NCBI GenBank assembly: GCA_028015205.1
Contig: CM051513.1
Location: 49,294,841-49,358,840 of the forward strand
DNA: 64,000 nt
Direction of reading: 5' to 3'
From: Mytilisepta virgata
Lineage: Eukaryota > Mollusca > Bivalvia > Mytilida > Mytilidae
A program made the position numbers and the translations under genes. The notes under the pieces are model-generated. The model was given only the letters and a program-made list of their open reading frames with translations, was not told the DNA's origin and did no database searches. Positions 24,238 through 37,644 of the stretch are shown in pieces (positions within the stretch are counted from its first letter, which is position 1; each line of letters starts with the position of its first letter).

Positions 24238-24748
24238 ATACTAATCAACAAAAGTAACGATACACGAGTTCGGAACCAAATATCTTGGTAATTCCTTAAA
24301 AATACTTACGTATGAGGGCAACAGTGGTTTGCTACTTTATTTCTTGATCTAATGCGTCTCATTTTGAAATTTGGATAAAACTTGAAATGTTAGAAAATGG
24401 AAATTTCCAAAAGAGACTAAAATTATATTTGCGGGAAATCGAGAAGAAAATCGACACACATTTTGCAAAATGAAAATCCAGTGTCTGAAATCAATAGAAA
24501 AACACTCAAATCTTTTTGTCAAACATACATTATGATTCAAATAACGGGGTAAAAATAGTGATTTTTTAATTTTGGGTTGAAAAATATGATTTTTGTTTCA
24601 AAAGTTTTGCACAAAACCCATGCTTTTGATGAGAAAACAATCTACCATGAAAATCAGACGTGTGGGTCTATTTTACTGCTCAGTGCGGTTATTTGAAATT
24701 ATGAATATATGCATTACCCTGTATCGTTTCTTTTTTTTACTAGTATGC
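24238..24748. mobile_element. Possible TIR element (about 0.5 kb)
   Basis: ACAAAAGTAACGATACA at the left end matches the reverse complement of TGTATCGTTTCTTTTTTT at the right, inside TACTAAT / ACTAGTA. No transposase ORF is visible between them, so it would be nonautonomous. Confidence 0.45.
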
Positions 24749-24840
24749 TATCGCAAAATTTATTTCTAATATCCTCATTCTTACTGTATTTTAGTAAGAA
24801 GTCGGATTCATCCTTTGCAATATTGCTATGAAATACTCAG

Positions 24841-24935
24841 GTGCACTCGACATGTGAGTTACCAGAGGTCAGTGGTTTCCTGGTACTCCGGCTACCAACA
24901 CTTACAAAACTGACTGCCGTTATAAGTTACACAAT
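24841..24935 (+). repeat. Degenerate SINE fragment
   Basis: GAGGTCAGTGGTTTCCTGGT and CTCCGGCTACCAAC...AACTGACTGCCG resemble the SINE body at low similarity. Confidence 0.4.
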
Positions 24936-25778
24936 ACCAACAATTTACGTCAAGCTGAACATCGTCCACAACTATATATTCACTTATAAATTAGTTCTTC
25001 TTCAGAGAAAATTTAACGAATTTATTATACCCCCCTCCCTTGCAAAAAAGTGTATTCCCTGATCGGATTTTGATGAAATTTACGTCATCGGTATTGTTGC
25101 GTTAATACGTTTTAAAATGTTTGGACAAAGTGCCCATATGGAGGTTAATCAGTCACGTTGGTTTTTATCTTTCATAATATATAAACCAGTTCAACAGAAA
25201 ATCAATTTTCACAAATTACGGAATTTAAAGGTATATTATAATGGTCTATAGAAAGGTTAAAGGTTAATCTGAGGTTAAATATTTGGGAGGATAATTTTTA
25301 TTATGTAATGTGTATTGTCACAGAAAGTATTGAAACTTGAACTTTTAACTTTAATAGTTAAATAATTGTTTATAAAATAAATAATGTAAATTTTCACAAA
25401 TAGTTTTATTCGTTAAATAATTCACTGGCCATGATAAAGTAAAACTGGGGTATGACAATTATACAGAACTACGGTTTTCATTCCAGAAAAAAATCGTTTG
25501 AACAAAAGAAAAGAAAAAAATCGGAATGCGTTGATTTACCGGACTACAATATCAGTTAATACAAGTAGTTTAGATTTAGATTGTTGACGTTAAATTATCA
25601 ATTTGGTGCTTTTATGGGAAGAATGATCTTGAACTTTCGCCATTATCGATTTTTTTCAACTATTTTTATTTAGTTCTCTACCCAGTTATACAAAGGTACA
25701 AGCAAATACATATTTTAAATATAAGTATAAAGAATAGAAACATGTCTGACAGAAGATAGATTTTAAGAGAAATATCAA

Positions 25779-26073
25779 AAAAATATTCCCCAAAAGTTAT
25801 GTAAATTTATAGAAACTAAGTCCTAATGTCTATTTAGGTATATTTGTTTTGTTTAGTTGGGGTTTAACGCCGTTTTCAGCACATTTGGCTATTTCGCGGC
25901 GGCCAGTTTTTAGTGGTGGAGGAAGCCGGAGTACCCGGAAAGAACCACCGACCTGTGGCGAGGTGTGTTCGACTCCCACCTTAATTGACAAGGATTGCCA
26001 ATTTTCCTACCTAAATAGGCATTAGGACTTAGTTTCTATACATTTACATAACTTTTGGGGAATATTTTTTTGA
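25779..26073. repeat. Snap-back palindrome enclosing SINE pieces
   Basis: Outer arms of about 65 bp are inverted copies: AATATTCCCCAAAAGTTATG at left and CATAACTTTTGGGGAATATT at right. Between them is the 3' part of the SINE in minus orientation (25,850-25,955), followed directly by a piece of SINE body in plus orientation (25,956-26,008). Confidence 0.85.
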
Positions 26074-26079
26074 AGATGT

Positions 26080-28460
26080 GATCAGAGACCGAACTCTAAA
26101 TGCCTTTGTTTATATATCGTTGTTACATATGTAATTGTATAGTCAAATATAATTTTTGACAACCGAGATTTGTTCATATAAACAGTAAATATAAAAGTAA
26201 TTTCTCTGGACCAACAATTCACTTTTTAAGGAATTTTAAAATTAAATTGTGTTGTCATCTTTGGTACCCCTCGGGCATTATCAATAGATAAGTTTTTGAT
26301 AAGTTCCCCAATGACCTGTGATAATCATTATTTTATATTTAAGTTATGTGTTCTGCTGTTACCTAATAAACTAACAGTATAGTTTACATTATTATTTAAT
26401 TGACCCGTATTTCACACCGGTTTATTTACTGGAGACCTCCTTAACCGTACCCGAACCGTACCTTATTTGTCCTGATTTCACAGGTTTAGTCAAGACAAAT
26501 CAATGTATACATTGAAAACATTTATTTTTAATCTGCTGATTTGTTGACAAAAAAAATCATAAAAATAGTATGACCAGATAATTTTTCATTTGAATTTTGT
26601 TAAGAATTTTTCCGGTGGTACTTTTCATTTAAATATATAAAACAGAAATGTAGTTTTTCCGTATCGTTTTTTGACATAAGCATTTTCGTTAATTGTCTTA
26701 GGTGAAATACGTACTGCCACTTTCCATCTACCTATTAACGTCAGAATTTCAAATCATATTTGTCTGTAAACATATAAAAAATCAATTTTTATTCGTCAAT
26801 TACAACACAAGTTGGGAACTAAGATAAATCATAAGTTGGAGCCGTTTTAGTATAAAATAAATCTGGCCTAAATCTTGTAGCTAAAAACATATAAGACTTT
26901 TTATATAATGGATTTTTTGGTCTAGGACATTTTGGGACGTGGACTTTTCGACCAATTGTAATATTACAAGTATCATTCGTATATCATATATAAAATAAGT
27001 ATTTGAGAATATTTTAATTATATCAGAGACATGTTTTATATTAAGCCTTACATTTGCTAATTTTTCGGCAAAGGTTCCTTCACTATATATGTATTGAATT
27101 CCAAGAGAAAGACCAGAATTGAAATGAAAATATGTTCTCATGTAAAGTAAAGATGATGTTAATTATTTTCAAAGTGTTGAATTCATTTCAGTTACGTCAC
27201 AAATAGATAATTATTCCCCCATAATATGTTGATCACACTTATCATACTGGTGTGTTTATAAATATTATTTTATCATCTGTTAAAGTATATTTTGTAATCA
27301 GCCCATTATTATAAATCATTAAGACTAAGGTGAAATATCAGTTAGGATTAATTCGTTAAATGGTAAACAATGATCGCCTCTGATCTATTATTCTGAGAGT
27401 CTTTGATTTCTTTTCAATTCTTTAAAAAATTACTCAAGTTATATACAGTGGCTTCTTTTACACATGTGCTGATGCGGGGATCATATAATACTTCATATAC
27501 AGTTCCTGGTCATTTTATATCAGAAACAACACTTTATATTGTTTTCCTAATGCCTTCCAATTTATTTTCAAAAAATTAAAAGATCATAAAACTGTTAGAT
27601 TCCCTAAAAATCAACAGCTGAGAAACGATGATAATAGTATGCAACAACTGACGATAAAAAAAAACTTTTTTTGTCCTAAAAATATACAATTTTTCAAAAA
27701 ATTAATCTGACCGAAACGTCCGTTTCTATAAATCCTTCATAAAAATCCAAATATCTTACTTGCTAAATTAAGAAGACGTTTCAATTTAAACTTATCTTTC
27801 TCAGTTTTTTACATCAATTTTAAACATATTGGCGTTTAAAAGAATTTTCGACACCAGTAAGAAACAATACTGATATAGGCGAGTTTCGGAAAAGAGAAAA
27901 TAATACACAGTACATGCATCAACATATTTTACATTTCAGTATTTAAAAAAAAATTAGTGTTCCTGTAATACAACATCCGCCTGCGACTTAACTATTGCCG
28001 GAAGAAATAAACTTTCATACAATATTTATGCGGCCTTCACCATGGCTTCAGCTAGTGCTTTAAGAAATATTTAAGAGGTTGCATCAATATATTTTCTTAC
28101 AGGACATTTTCTAGTTGTAAAAATTATATCCCACCGGATATTTTTTTATATATTTTGATATTTTTTCTCAATCTACTAGTCTATTCCCTATAATAATAAT
28201 CATTTATTGGTACCAATTTATTGTAATATATTGAAACAGTATTCAAAAGTAAACTGTAAATACTTTAATTCCCTCAGACTTGAAATTGATAACTACTGTT
28301 TTGAACCTGGAGCCTTGGGTGAAGTGTTCTTTATAAGACGGGGAAGCAAGCATATTTGCCTTTTTTATTTTCATTTATTTTGGGCATGTGGTCGCTTTTT
28401 AAATTCCCAGTGCAGATGATTGAATAGAAAGACGATTGTTCATTTTCTTTTGAGCATTTT
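26080..28460. other. No gene seen
   Basis: Long AT-rich stretch. Short ORFs in it have no recognisable domain or splice pattern. Confidence 0.4.
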
Positions 28461-28473
28461 TCTTTACACTTAC

Positions 28474-28593
28474 GCAACGAAATCCTAAACCGTTTTCTGT
28501 CGAGCTGTCTTTAGACAAACTTTTCCTCGGTCGATACCGGAAACTTCTTGTGATGTATACTTCCGGAACGGTATCGGTTTTCGTGATCCGCAT
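28474..28593 (-). CDS. Possible exon with FGE/SUMF1-like end
   Basis: On the minus strand an ATG at 28,593 opens a frame that leads to STENGLGFRC and then a strong donor, TGC|GTAAGTG, at 28,474-28,473. N.GFRC is the usual end of formylglycine-generating enzyme (SUMF1-like) domains, and RSFRYRPRKS just before it fits the preceding basic strand. An in-frame stop lies just upstream of the ATG and there is no clear acceptor. It may be an isolated or decayed exon, and I could not find partner exons. Confidence 0.3.
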
Positions 28594-28599
28594 TAATTA

Positions 28600-31500
28600 A
28601 TTAGGGGTAATTAGCAAAACGCGGAAACAATTGCGTATGTACTGATAAAAGTTTTAAACTGCACAATGGTCTCATACTTCTGATATATAAAGATCGCACG
28701 TCGCATTTGTTGTTGAAACGGCAACCCGGCTAACAAAAATTTGTCTCATTCTTTTAGTAGTATTAATAGTTGCTTAGCTCAGCAGAAAAATGACCAATAT
28801 TTATTTTTTTTTTAATTTACATCGATTCCGAAAAATTTTCTTGTTTAAAATAAATTTGTCCGAATTTAAAAGTTATTCTGTCCTCTTCATAAATGATTAT
28901 AAAAAAAACCAAGCTGGAATTCGGGACCCTGTTTGCATCGTTAAAGCGGAATTCTTAGCTGATTTTTTTATGATAACGTCCAAACGTTGTTTTCATCGAC
29001 CTTAAGCAGTAAAATTGTCATTTTAATTGTTGTGTGTTTCTCACCTGCCAACGAATGAAGTGGGTGAAAATTCGAAACATGTCAAAAGGTTTGCTAAATT
29101 AAAGATACAGTGTCAATAGATATCTGTAATATTAAGAGTTTCTTTGAAAAATAAAATGAAAAGATAAAAATAAATAAAAATAAAATAAAAAACGCACAAC
29201 TAGATATTTCGTTTGCTTAAATACATTTTACTTATATAGACAAGACATTATAAATCATTTAGAAAATAAATTTAAACTTTTGGTCGATATTGACCTCATT
29301 TTCGCAACTGCTTTATTTGAGTCTCCAATTGCTGAAAAAAAAAACTTTTTTTGTTTTAATTTAGGAAATCAACGGGTTTCGTATATTATTTTTCTGATAA
29401 CAATCAAGAAAAAAGTAGTACTCATCACCTAGAGTATTAGAAAACATTACTTCACATAACTTTAAACAAGGATGCTTGCTTTAAACTCTTGGTATATTTT
29501 TGTATCACCGAAATAACAAAGAAAAAGTCTATGAATAAAACTTTTCTTTCTTTTATAGACATTTGACATATATTTATAAATCAAAGAAAGGGTGTGTATT
29601 TATCTGATAGATTCAATAAAATACACAATCGCAAATTACATAGAAATTTTAAAGAATAAAATTCATCTTAAAACATAGAGCTTCGGAATATGTAACCTAT
29701 AGAATTCCGCTGTAAATACCGAAAATAAATTTTGATAAAAATAATGTACATATTTCATTAACAAAAAAAAAAAAAAAAAAAAGAAAGAAAAAAAAGTAAA
29801 AAAATAAATTTTAAAAATAAAAAAAACTTTAGATTTTCTTATCAGGAACAAAATGGTTATCAAAATATTGTGTCTACAATTTCCTGCTAATCCGTCAAAT
29901 TATAAATCTGTCATTGATGTATATGATTAAACGATGATACAAACAAACTTTATCATGTGTCAATGATATTTTTGTTGATTTATTACGCCTGTTATCGATA
30001 CCGCACAAACTAATTCCTATTTACACGGATTATGTAATCTAACTGTTTAAATTTACTTTAGAGTTATTATGCAATGAAAAGGTCGATTAATTTCTTTTTA
30101 TTAAACTTGTCAAATTTTGACGAGGTGATTGATTGACTGAAATACGAGGACGGGATAATTTCATTGGTCAGTTAATAGTTGAGAAACCATACCATCTGGG
30201 TGATAAAGGGAAGTTCTTAAATTGATCTGAAACATCTGCTTTGATAAAGAGTTGTTAAACTGTACCTTAGATTCGGATAAAGACAATTGGATATTATTGT
30301 TAGCTGTACAAAGGTATGCATTTATTTTATTATTTTTTCATAAATCGGTATTTCCTTAAATTGTATTAAAAATTTCAAACCACTTTCTAGAGATACTAAA
30401 AGAGTAAAGACTGATACAATTTTCTGTATCTTATTATCCTAGGTATCGTTTGCCATATTTTTAAATATAGACAATATAATACACACAATATAAAGACACA
30501 GTTAATTTGTTATTGAGAATGTAACAAATGTGTCTTTCAGAATTACATATATATAAGGAAAACATGGGGCCAGATTTTCGGTTAAGTTAATTTTTTTTAA
30601 ACTTTAACTTTATTAAATGCATATATACCCATAAGGTTAAGCAAACAAAACAAACAAAAAAGATCGAAGTTTAAATGGAGGAGTACAATGTTTTTTTTGT
30701 TCCATGTTCCTTACAACAACAGGTACATGCATATATTGATCGATTGACACAATGCAAATTCAATGCAGGCGATAGCTAGCAATTGCCTAAAATATAATAA
30801 AAATAAATAATAATAATTCTAGCTCAAGTATCATAATCAATTTCATCTGAAATTTTTGTTAGTACAAGATTACGATTTTGAATAATAAGTTTAAATTGAA
30901 TTGACAGAAAATGTAGTATGGATTAACAAAAGTGCGAATTAAATGCGAATTAAATGCCTCTGTACCATACAGTCGGGGCAAAGTGCACTTAGCCCATATA
31001 GGAAATATTTATTTTTTATAATTGAAATGCTATTGAACTTGCATTTGGTTTATGAATTTTCATACACACCGAAGTTATTACATGATTCATAAGTCTAAGA
31101 ATAGTTTATACCCGATTGTATCATCTCGAGTCATATCCAGATTTCGGGCGATTCGTCCAATCCCATAAAAATAATATTGGTACATTGAAAACGGAAACAA
31201 ACGATAACGGACAGTGTATTCAAAGATAATTAAAATAAAGTAATTAAAATTAAATTTCAAACTTTCGAGAAAACACAATTAAGAAATTCAAGAATGTTTA
31301 ATGAAGAGGTAATTACTTGAAAAAAAGGATGAAATATTTTCAAAGTTGGACACAACAGACCTGAAGAATTTTTTTCTAGGGGAGGGTAGTATAACTCCGT
31401 GCATTATACAATGTACTGTATCTGTGTCTAGATATATTCTGCCAATGTAGGCACACCTCCAATGGAGTCGATTAAATTTTATACTTCACCACACATATTA

Positions 31501-32810
31501 GGTAAATCAGTTTAAAAAGTTAAAAAGAAAAAGTATATCCAATCCACCGATCAAGTATATAATATTAAAATTGTGAATTCTTCTGTTCCACCACCATGTA
31601 CATGTATCGATTATTCAGCACTTATTGTAAGATTAAAGTTGCGATTTCTTGTATAATAGCTTCAGTGTATGTAAAAATTCATAAACCAAATTTGAGTTCT
31701 GTGTTATGTCAATTTTTAAAAAAAATATTTGGTATACTATTTCTCTATTAGTAAAATGGTTCTAAGAAATTAGCATTAAATTAAAACAATTGGAACATCT
31801 GTCCAAGTTATTAATCGTGAGATATGGTGTGTACGCATACATTTATGCATCAATGCATTTATATTCTGCAAAACTCTTAAATGTTTTTAGGGCTATGGCA
31901 GCCAGACCTTGTCACTAAGACAATTTTTACTGGAAAGTGAACAACCTATTTTCTCTGACATCTCGTTCAAATCGATCAAGCCCCCCCCCCCCCCCCCCCG
32001 CCCCGGTCTATATATAAGACTTGGTGTTTTTGTGATAATTAATAAAATATATTATATGGGCTATTAATTCTAGCATTTGTAGAGTGGTTGAAATTCATAA
32101 TATCAATTAACTAAACTATTTCTTTATCTTTCAATCTGCTTGAAATCATTTACTAAAGATACTTTTGCCAGCGAATTATTTTCCACTTAATAAATATTTT
32201 CAAATAATCCAGATTTATTGAAAAACGAAAAAACAAATCAAAACAACTGCTTCCGAGTACGGACCGAGTAGTCAGATGACACGGAATCGTGTCCTAGGAT
32301 GGATACCCCGCGGGCCGAGATATCCGGTCCATCTTCATTATATGGCTACATATTTGGATATTAAGAAAATATTTTCTTATTTACCATGTTCCAAATTTTC
32401 AGATATTACCCGATAAGTTGTTCAAAAAGTAATGTAAGGTTATTTTGTCAAAGTCAATAAAAACAAACCCAACAAAAATACAACCTAAACATGAATTGTA
32501 AATACAAAAGGTTTATTATATTTTACGTTTAAGTTTGGTAGACTATACTTATGTGGTTTTTTTTAGCCTTGTAACCGGGAACAAAATTCCTGACCCAATT
32601 TATGATTTTCCTCACACATTTGGAATTAAAATGTATGATTAGATAATGCTGGTTTATGACATTCAGTTGAATCTTACAAATTTCTTAATGCATCTTTTTG
32701 CTGTTCAGTGTACTAAGAAGGTCTTTTGTAATTTTTATTGGTCTCTCTGTCATATGAGTGTACTAAAGAGAATAACTCATTTCTTTGAAATAACGTAATA
32801 GTTGAACATG
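28600..32810. other. No gene seen; low-complexity AT-rich sequence
   Basis: A-rich runs (29,762-29,820), a 19-base C run (31,981-31,999) and many short AT repeats. No ORF has recognisable content. Confidence 0.4.
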
Positions 32811-32819
32811 CGTAATTAA

Positions 32820-33598
32820 GGTAGGAGGTACATCTACCTAATTGGGCTATATTTCAGATTTTTATAAAATTTGGCATGCAACTAGAGTACGCTGAACTGC
32901 ATCTGAATATAAAAAAATTAATGTAGGTCCCTTTAATACTCTCCAAAATATGGTGTTTCAAGTTTTGGCAAACATATGGGTATATACATAGAATACACGC
33001 AGTTACCGCTCCAAGAATTCAAATATTTAGAATTTAAATTATGATTTCTCAAAATCCAGTCCCTAGAATTAAAAAAAAAATGATATAGTATTGCCACTGA
33101 AATTCTCTTTTTATTGATATAAAATTTATTGGGGGTCACCAGATTCGTTTTTTAGTAAATAAGAGTGAAAATAAGTGCCAAAAAGCCAAAATGCATGTAA
33201 GCGTAACGTCGTCACGACGTCGCGATAAAAAATGTAGATTTTTAGTGTTTTTACAGACAGGACCTATTAGTTGAATGATTATCACATCGAAAACGAAGCT
33301 GGTGTCCGACCCTATGTTTATTTAGTATCATTGAAACAAAAAAGTCGAAAGCAATAACATTGTTTTTATAGAAAATTCTAGGGATTAGATTTAAAGTGAA
33401 ATTATTAATTTTTTTCGGCAGTTTTTATATGAAATCTACAGTAAAAGTCCTTTATTTCAATGAATTTAAATCAACCTTATTGAAGAAATATATACGCTAA
33501 ATATTTTTCCCCGATATTTAAATGCAGTTTCGAATGTTCTAGCTGCATGTAAAAGTCCACGGAAATCCGTAATTTAGCGGACTTAGGTACCTCCTACC
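32820..33598. mobile_element. Nonautonomous TTAA-flanked DNA element, 779 bp
   Basis: The ends are GGTAGGAGGTAC and its exact inverse GTACCTCCTACC. Both are flanked by TTAA (32,816-32,819 and 33,599-33,602), the target duplication of piggyBac-type elements. It has no transposase ORF. A diverged copy in the opposite orientation lies at 36,384-37,118, sharing for example the CGACCCTATGTTTATTTAG region. Confidence 0.8.
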
Positions 33599-34003
33599 TT
33601 AAATAGCCTCACTTTACTACCGATGGTAAATCAGACAATGAGACTCAGCAACGTTACCATCACCAAAGGTATAATCCCCTTAAATTATTTATACAACCCC
33701 TATACAGATACATAATGACAATTCTCTAAGCAATATCGCCAGATTTGGTTTTGTTGTATATAGATCCTAAATATTGTGGTATTAAACATATTATTGAGTC
33801 TGCAAAACAGTATGAGCAGTCATTTCAAAGGTTTACCAGTCGAGATGTGACATTTTAACATAGCAATCCAAGTTAGTCAGAAGTTAATTTGAAGTAACAG
33901 ACATTTCCACGGGAAAACCGCCAATTTTATTGATTTCGTATGAAGATATACATCTAAATTTATATTTAAATTTCAGATCGAGAAAACCTATGCGACTGAG
34001 ATA

Positions 34004-34663
34004 ATGGCCACGGCTTTAGGATATACCTCATTTCAAACTACGTCTTTGTCTAGTCAATCAAACAGAAGCACCATATCTACCAGTACATTATATTCGACTG
34101 ATAATACTGCCAGACACGTTCGATTAGATCCATCTGATAGATCGGAATGTTTTAATGTTCCGTCAGACTGTCGCAGGAAAAGACTTCCGAATCATGTCAG
34201 ACGGCAGGACAGTTATAAATTTTATACTCCTGGGTTAAATCTGGAAAAACTTCCGGGCGATTCTGACTTTGATATTACAAAAGTAAAAGAATGGACGGAT
34301 TGGCGCCGTAAAGCAAATCTTCATATGGCAGCTACGATTATTGAGGAAGATTCTCCCGGTGTTAACCGCGTGGCTAGGTTTATAAGTCATCCTCTGGAAA
34401 ATGATGTAAGTTTCAACGTCTTTAAAACAACTAGGTCATCAGACTGTTGTACTTCAGTGCTTGGCGTGAAATCATTTACACTGTTTGGAATACCTCGGAT
34501 TCGATGTGATGCTGACTTTGATGACAACAGAAGCCTTCACATGGACGATTTACATTCACTTCCGGAACTTCCGCCAGATTATAGTGCTATTGACTTTAAT
34601 GACAGAGAGGATCTGCCTCCAGATTATGACGCAATTTTTGGACCTTGTTCAACTAGTTCGTAA
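34004..34663 (+). CDS. Novel 219-aa protein with two C-terminal PPxY motifs
   Basis: The ATG at 34,004 gives a long, codon-like reading frame in an AT-rich setting. It is preceded by a good acceptor (TTTAAATTTCAG, about 33,976) and closed by TAA, with AATAAA only 8 bp later at 34,671. I do not recognise the family. The N-terminus (1-50) is Ser/Thr-rich, 57-67 is basic, 95-101 reads KEWTDWR, and the acidic C-terminus holds ELPPDYSAI (188-196) and DLPPDYDAI (203-211). PPxY motifs bind WW domains, for example of Nedd4-type ubiquitin ligases, so an adaptor or ligase-substrate role is possible (inference). No signal peptide or membrane segment is seen. Upstream exons may exist. Confidence 0.78.
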   Translation: MATALGYTSFQTTSLSSQSNRSTISTSTLYSTDNTARHVRLDPSDRSECFNVPSDCRRKRLPNHVRRQDSYKFYTPGLNLEKLPGDSDFDITKVKEWTDWRRKANLHMAATIIEEDSPGVNRVARFISHPLENDVSFNVFKTTRSSDCCTSVLGVKSFTLFGIPRIRCDADFDDNRSLHMDDLHSLPELPPDYSAIDFNDREDLPPDYDAIFGPCSTSS

Positions 34664-34670
34664 TAATATG

Positions 34671-34676
34671 AATAAA
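34671..34676 (+). terminator. Poly(A) signal of the PPxY gene
   Basis: AATAAA begins 8 bp after the TAA stop, with a second candidate (AATAAA, about 34,851) further down. A 3' end this close means a very short 3' UTR. Confidence 0.6.
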
Positions 34677-34859
34677 AATATCTAAAAACTCATATTTACA
34701 TTCTAGTGCTTTCTTACTTTGATGGAAACAATTCTTTAAAAAGCTGAAATAAGGCAGCAATTTCAGATTACTCAAATTTGTGAACGTCAAAGCTTTATCA
34801 AGTGAAACCCGATAAAGGGTGAAATTACTAACAGTGCACATACAATTATCTAATAAAGA

Positions 34860-36030
34860 GATTATGGATTTTATATCTAATCCTGGATTATCCGTCTCTT
34901 ATTTAAAACATGTATTATATAAAACTTTTAATACTAGGACATTTTAATAAATTAATGTATAAATCCTTATTCCATTTGTTTTATATATAACTAGATAAGT
35001 ATATGCTGTGATTAAGTAACCCACAACGTGCAGTACATCCCATCCCGTCATATCCACAAAAAGGGAAAGTGTATTTTACGTTTAGTTTCTAGTAGCCCGT
35101 AGATGCTCCACCCCAATACGACATTTTGAATATTTCGGTAACCCTCATTGATGGCATATTTTCTGCTTTTTAGGAACACCAATACATTATATTGTTGAAT
35201 ATCTTGGATCCTAAACGGAATATTTACCCGTAGGTCATTCCCTATCCCTTAGATACTATATTGTTATATATTGGAGATTGATATCCCCACTCCTTACATT
35301 TTTAATATATATGCATGACAAAATCAAATAAATGCACTATTGGGTGCTGTATCTGGGATTTATGTCCCAATCACGTGCGATACTTAATGGCTTGAATATT
35401 TTCTGAAAATTTCAAAATTTATGGACTGAAAATTTATTCATGATTCTGAAAATCTTGGCTAACCGAAGAATAATCATGGATGGAGAATGCTCGCACAATG
35501 AATATTATCCCGCACACAGTCTACTACTTGCAGAATAAGGTGATTAGGGAAACTTACAATAATTTCTTTATGACCATATAATTGACCAAAGTTAAAAGTT
35601 CAACACATAATTGGCCGAGCTTTTGTTACATAATTTAAAGTTCATTCCTAAACCATTGTATTCAGGTTAAACTTTTACCCTTTAACCACTGTTGTTCATC
35701 GTATTAAATATTTAAACGAAAAATAAATAAATCAATCAATAATACAAAATGTTACATTGTAAGGGAATCACGCCTTTAAAACAACACATGACACGTATCA
35801 AGTCAAACAAGCTGAATTATATTCTTCGAATCCACTTTGAAAATGCTTCAAATACATTAAACTTTGGGACAAGATAATTGCAGCTTAAAAATTCTAATTT
35901 TGATTGAGAAATTCGTTTTCTTTTTATTAAAAATACAAACGATATAATTGTATTGTGGATCGATATAATTTGTCATCTGGATCATGTATATATGTTTGAT
36001 AAGAACTCTCTTGCACGTACTTGTATCTGA
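34860..36030. other. No gene seen
   Basis: AT-rich intergenic sequence without supported features. Confidence 0.4.
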
Positions 36031-36041
36031 GGTTAAATTAA

Positions 36042-36313
36042 GGGGGTACCCAACACTTTGACTAAAATAGATTTGGCTCGTTTAATTTTTATAAAATTTT
36101 GATTAAGTATTAACTTTGACCTGTTTACAGAAATATACAAATTTCAAGAAATTTGAACCACACAATTTTCGGGAATAATTTCATTAGATATATAGCAGTT
36201 TGACAAACACTAATTTTGATCATTGAGATGCTTGATTTCTCTTTACTAATTGTATGGGAATAAAACGTTCAGCTGATTTAAAGAGTTAACTCCCTTAGGT
36301 GTTCTGTAACCCC
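36042..36313. mobile_element. TTAA-flanked MITE, 272 bp
   Basis: It begins GGGGGTACCCAACAC after TTAA (36,038-36,041) and ends GGTGTTCTGTAACCCC before TTAA (36,314-36,317). The termini are imperfect inverted repeats. No ORF is present. The size and TTAA site suggest piggyBac-type mobilisation. Confidence 0.75.
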
Positions 36314-36383
36314 TTAAGTACTTTTTGTTGTTTTGTGGTATATATACTGTATATCCAGTTTGAGATGTTTAAGTGTGAGTGAT

Positions 36384-37118
36384 AGAGGTATCTAAATCCG
36401 CGATACTACGGATTTGTATGAAATTTTGCATAAAGCTAGAATAACAAAAATCGCTTCTTTTATATATATAAATATATTTGCTCAGTCAGTTTGATTTAAA
36501 ACTCATGTCTTTTACACATATTTCATGTAAAAACGTCCGAAAATAATTTTAATTTTAAACGCAAATTTCTCTAAAACTTATCCCTAGAATATTTTTAAAA
36601 ACAGTATGTTTTTGCTGCTAAATTTTCTTTGATACTAAATAAGTATAGGGTCATCGGCTTCGTAGCAGTGAAAATCACCCAACTGTATGTCCTGTGTGTA
36701 CAACCACGAAAAATATACATTGTATATATAGCACGACGTCGATTCGAAGTTACGCTTACTTTGACTGTTTGACGCTTGTTTTCACTCAATATGTACTTAT
36801 CAATTTAATATACTAAAAAATGCACATAGAGACTATAATATAATCATTTATAATCATTAATATATCATTAAAAAAAATGCGGACGGGATTTTGAGGAATC
36901 CTAATTTAAATTCTAAAAATTTGAGTTTTTGAAGCGATATCTACATAAATTCAAATATTTACACATCCTATTTTCCAAAACTTGATACACAATGTTTCAG
37001 TGATTGTTAAAGTTGCATACATTATTATTTGAAACTTCAGATGCAGGTCACCTTGCTCTAGTTGCAAACAAAATTTCATAAAAATCTGACAGATAGCTCA
37101 ATAAAGTACCTCTTATGC
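36384..37118 (-). mobile_element. Diverged inverted copy of the 779-bp TTAA element
   Basis: Read on the minus strand it begins near AAGAGGTACTTTATTGA and passes GCAACTAGAGCAAGG, CCCTATACTTATTTAG and TTACGGATT-like segments in the same order as 32,820-33,598. A further piece (GTGGTCACCGGACTCGTTT, about 37,340) may be a third copy. Confidence 0.65.
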
Positions 37119-37644
37119 CGTAATATGAAATGTTCATAAAAATTGACAAAAAGCTTTCTATGATGACACAGTTGATTTCCAAAGTTAGCCTGTATAACGT
37201 TCACAAAAACATAACAGACCTAGTTGTCATCAGTCCAAGCATAAGTTTCTTGGATGGTTTTGATTTTACATTTGTTTGACCATTTTCGCGTTTAAATTTC
37301 CTTTCAACGTTATGCAGAATAGAAAGAGTAATTACAAATATGTGGTCACCGGACTCGTTTAGGCGACTTTAATTTTGTTGTTTTTCTCGTTTTTGCGAAT
37401 TTTCGGTACTAACTTAGAATTTGAAATAGTTCTTTAATTATTTGAAGTAAACCCACATTTTTTACACATTACACATATTATTCAAACCTTTTGGTTTGTG
37501 TGTTATAACCTTTCTAATTTAATATTTTGATAATTGAAAACAGTATTTATGGTCTCCCGCCAAAAAATTAAAAAAACATGAATACATTTTCAGAAGAAAA
37601 AATCCGCCTGATTTCCCCCTCAAATTCAGTCTAAATACGGAACT

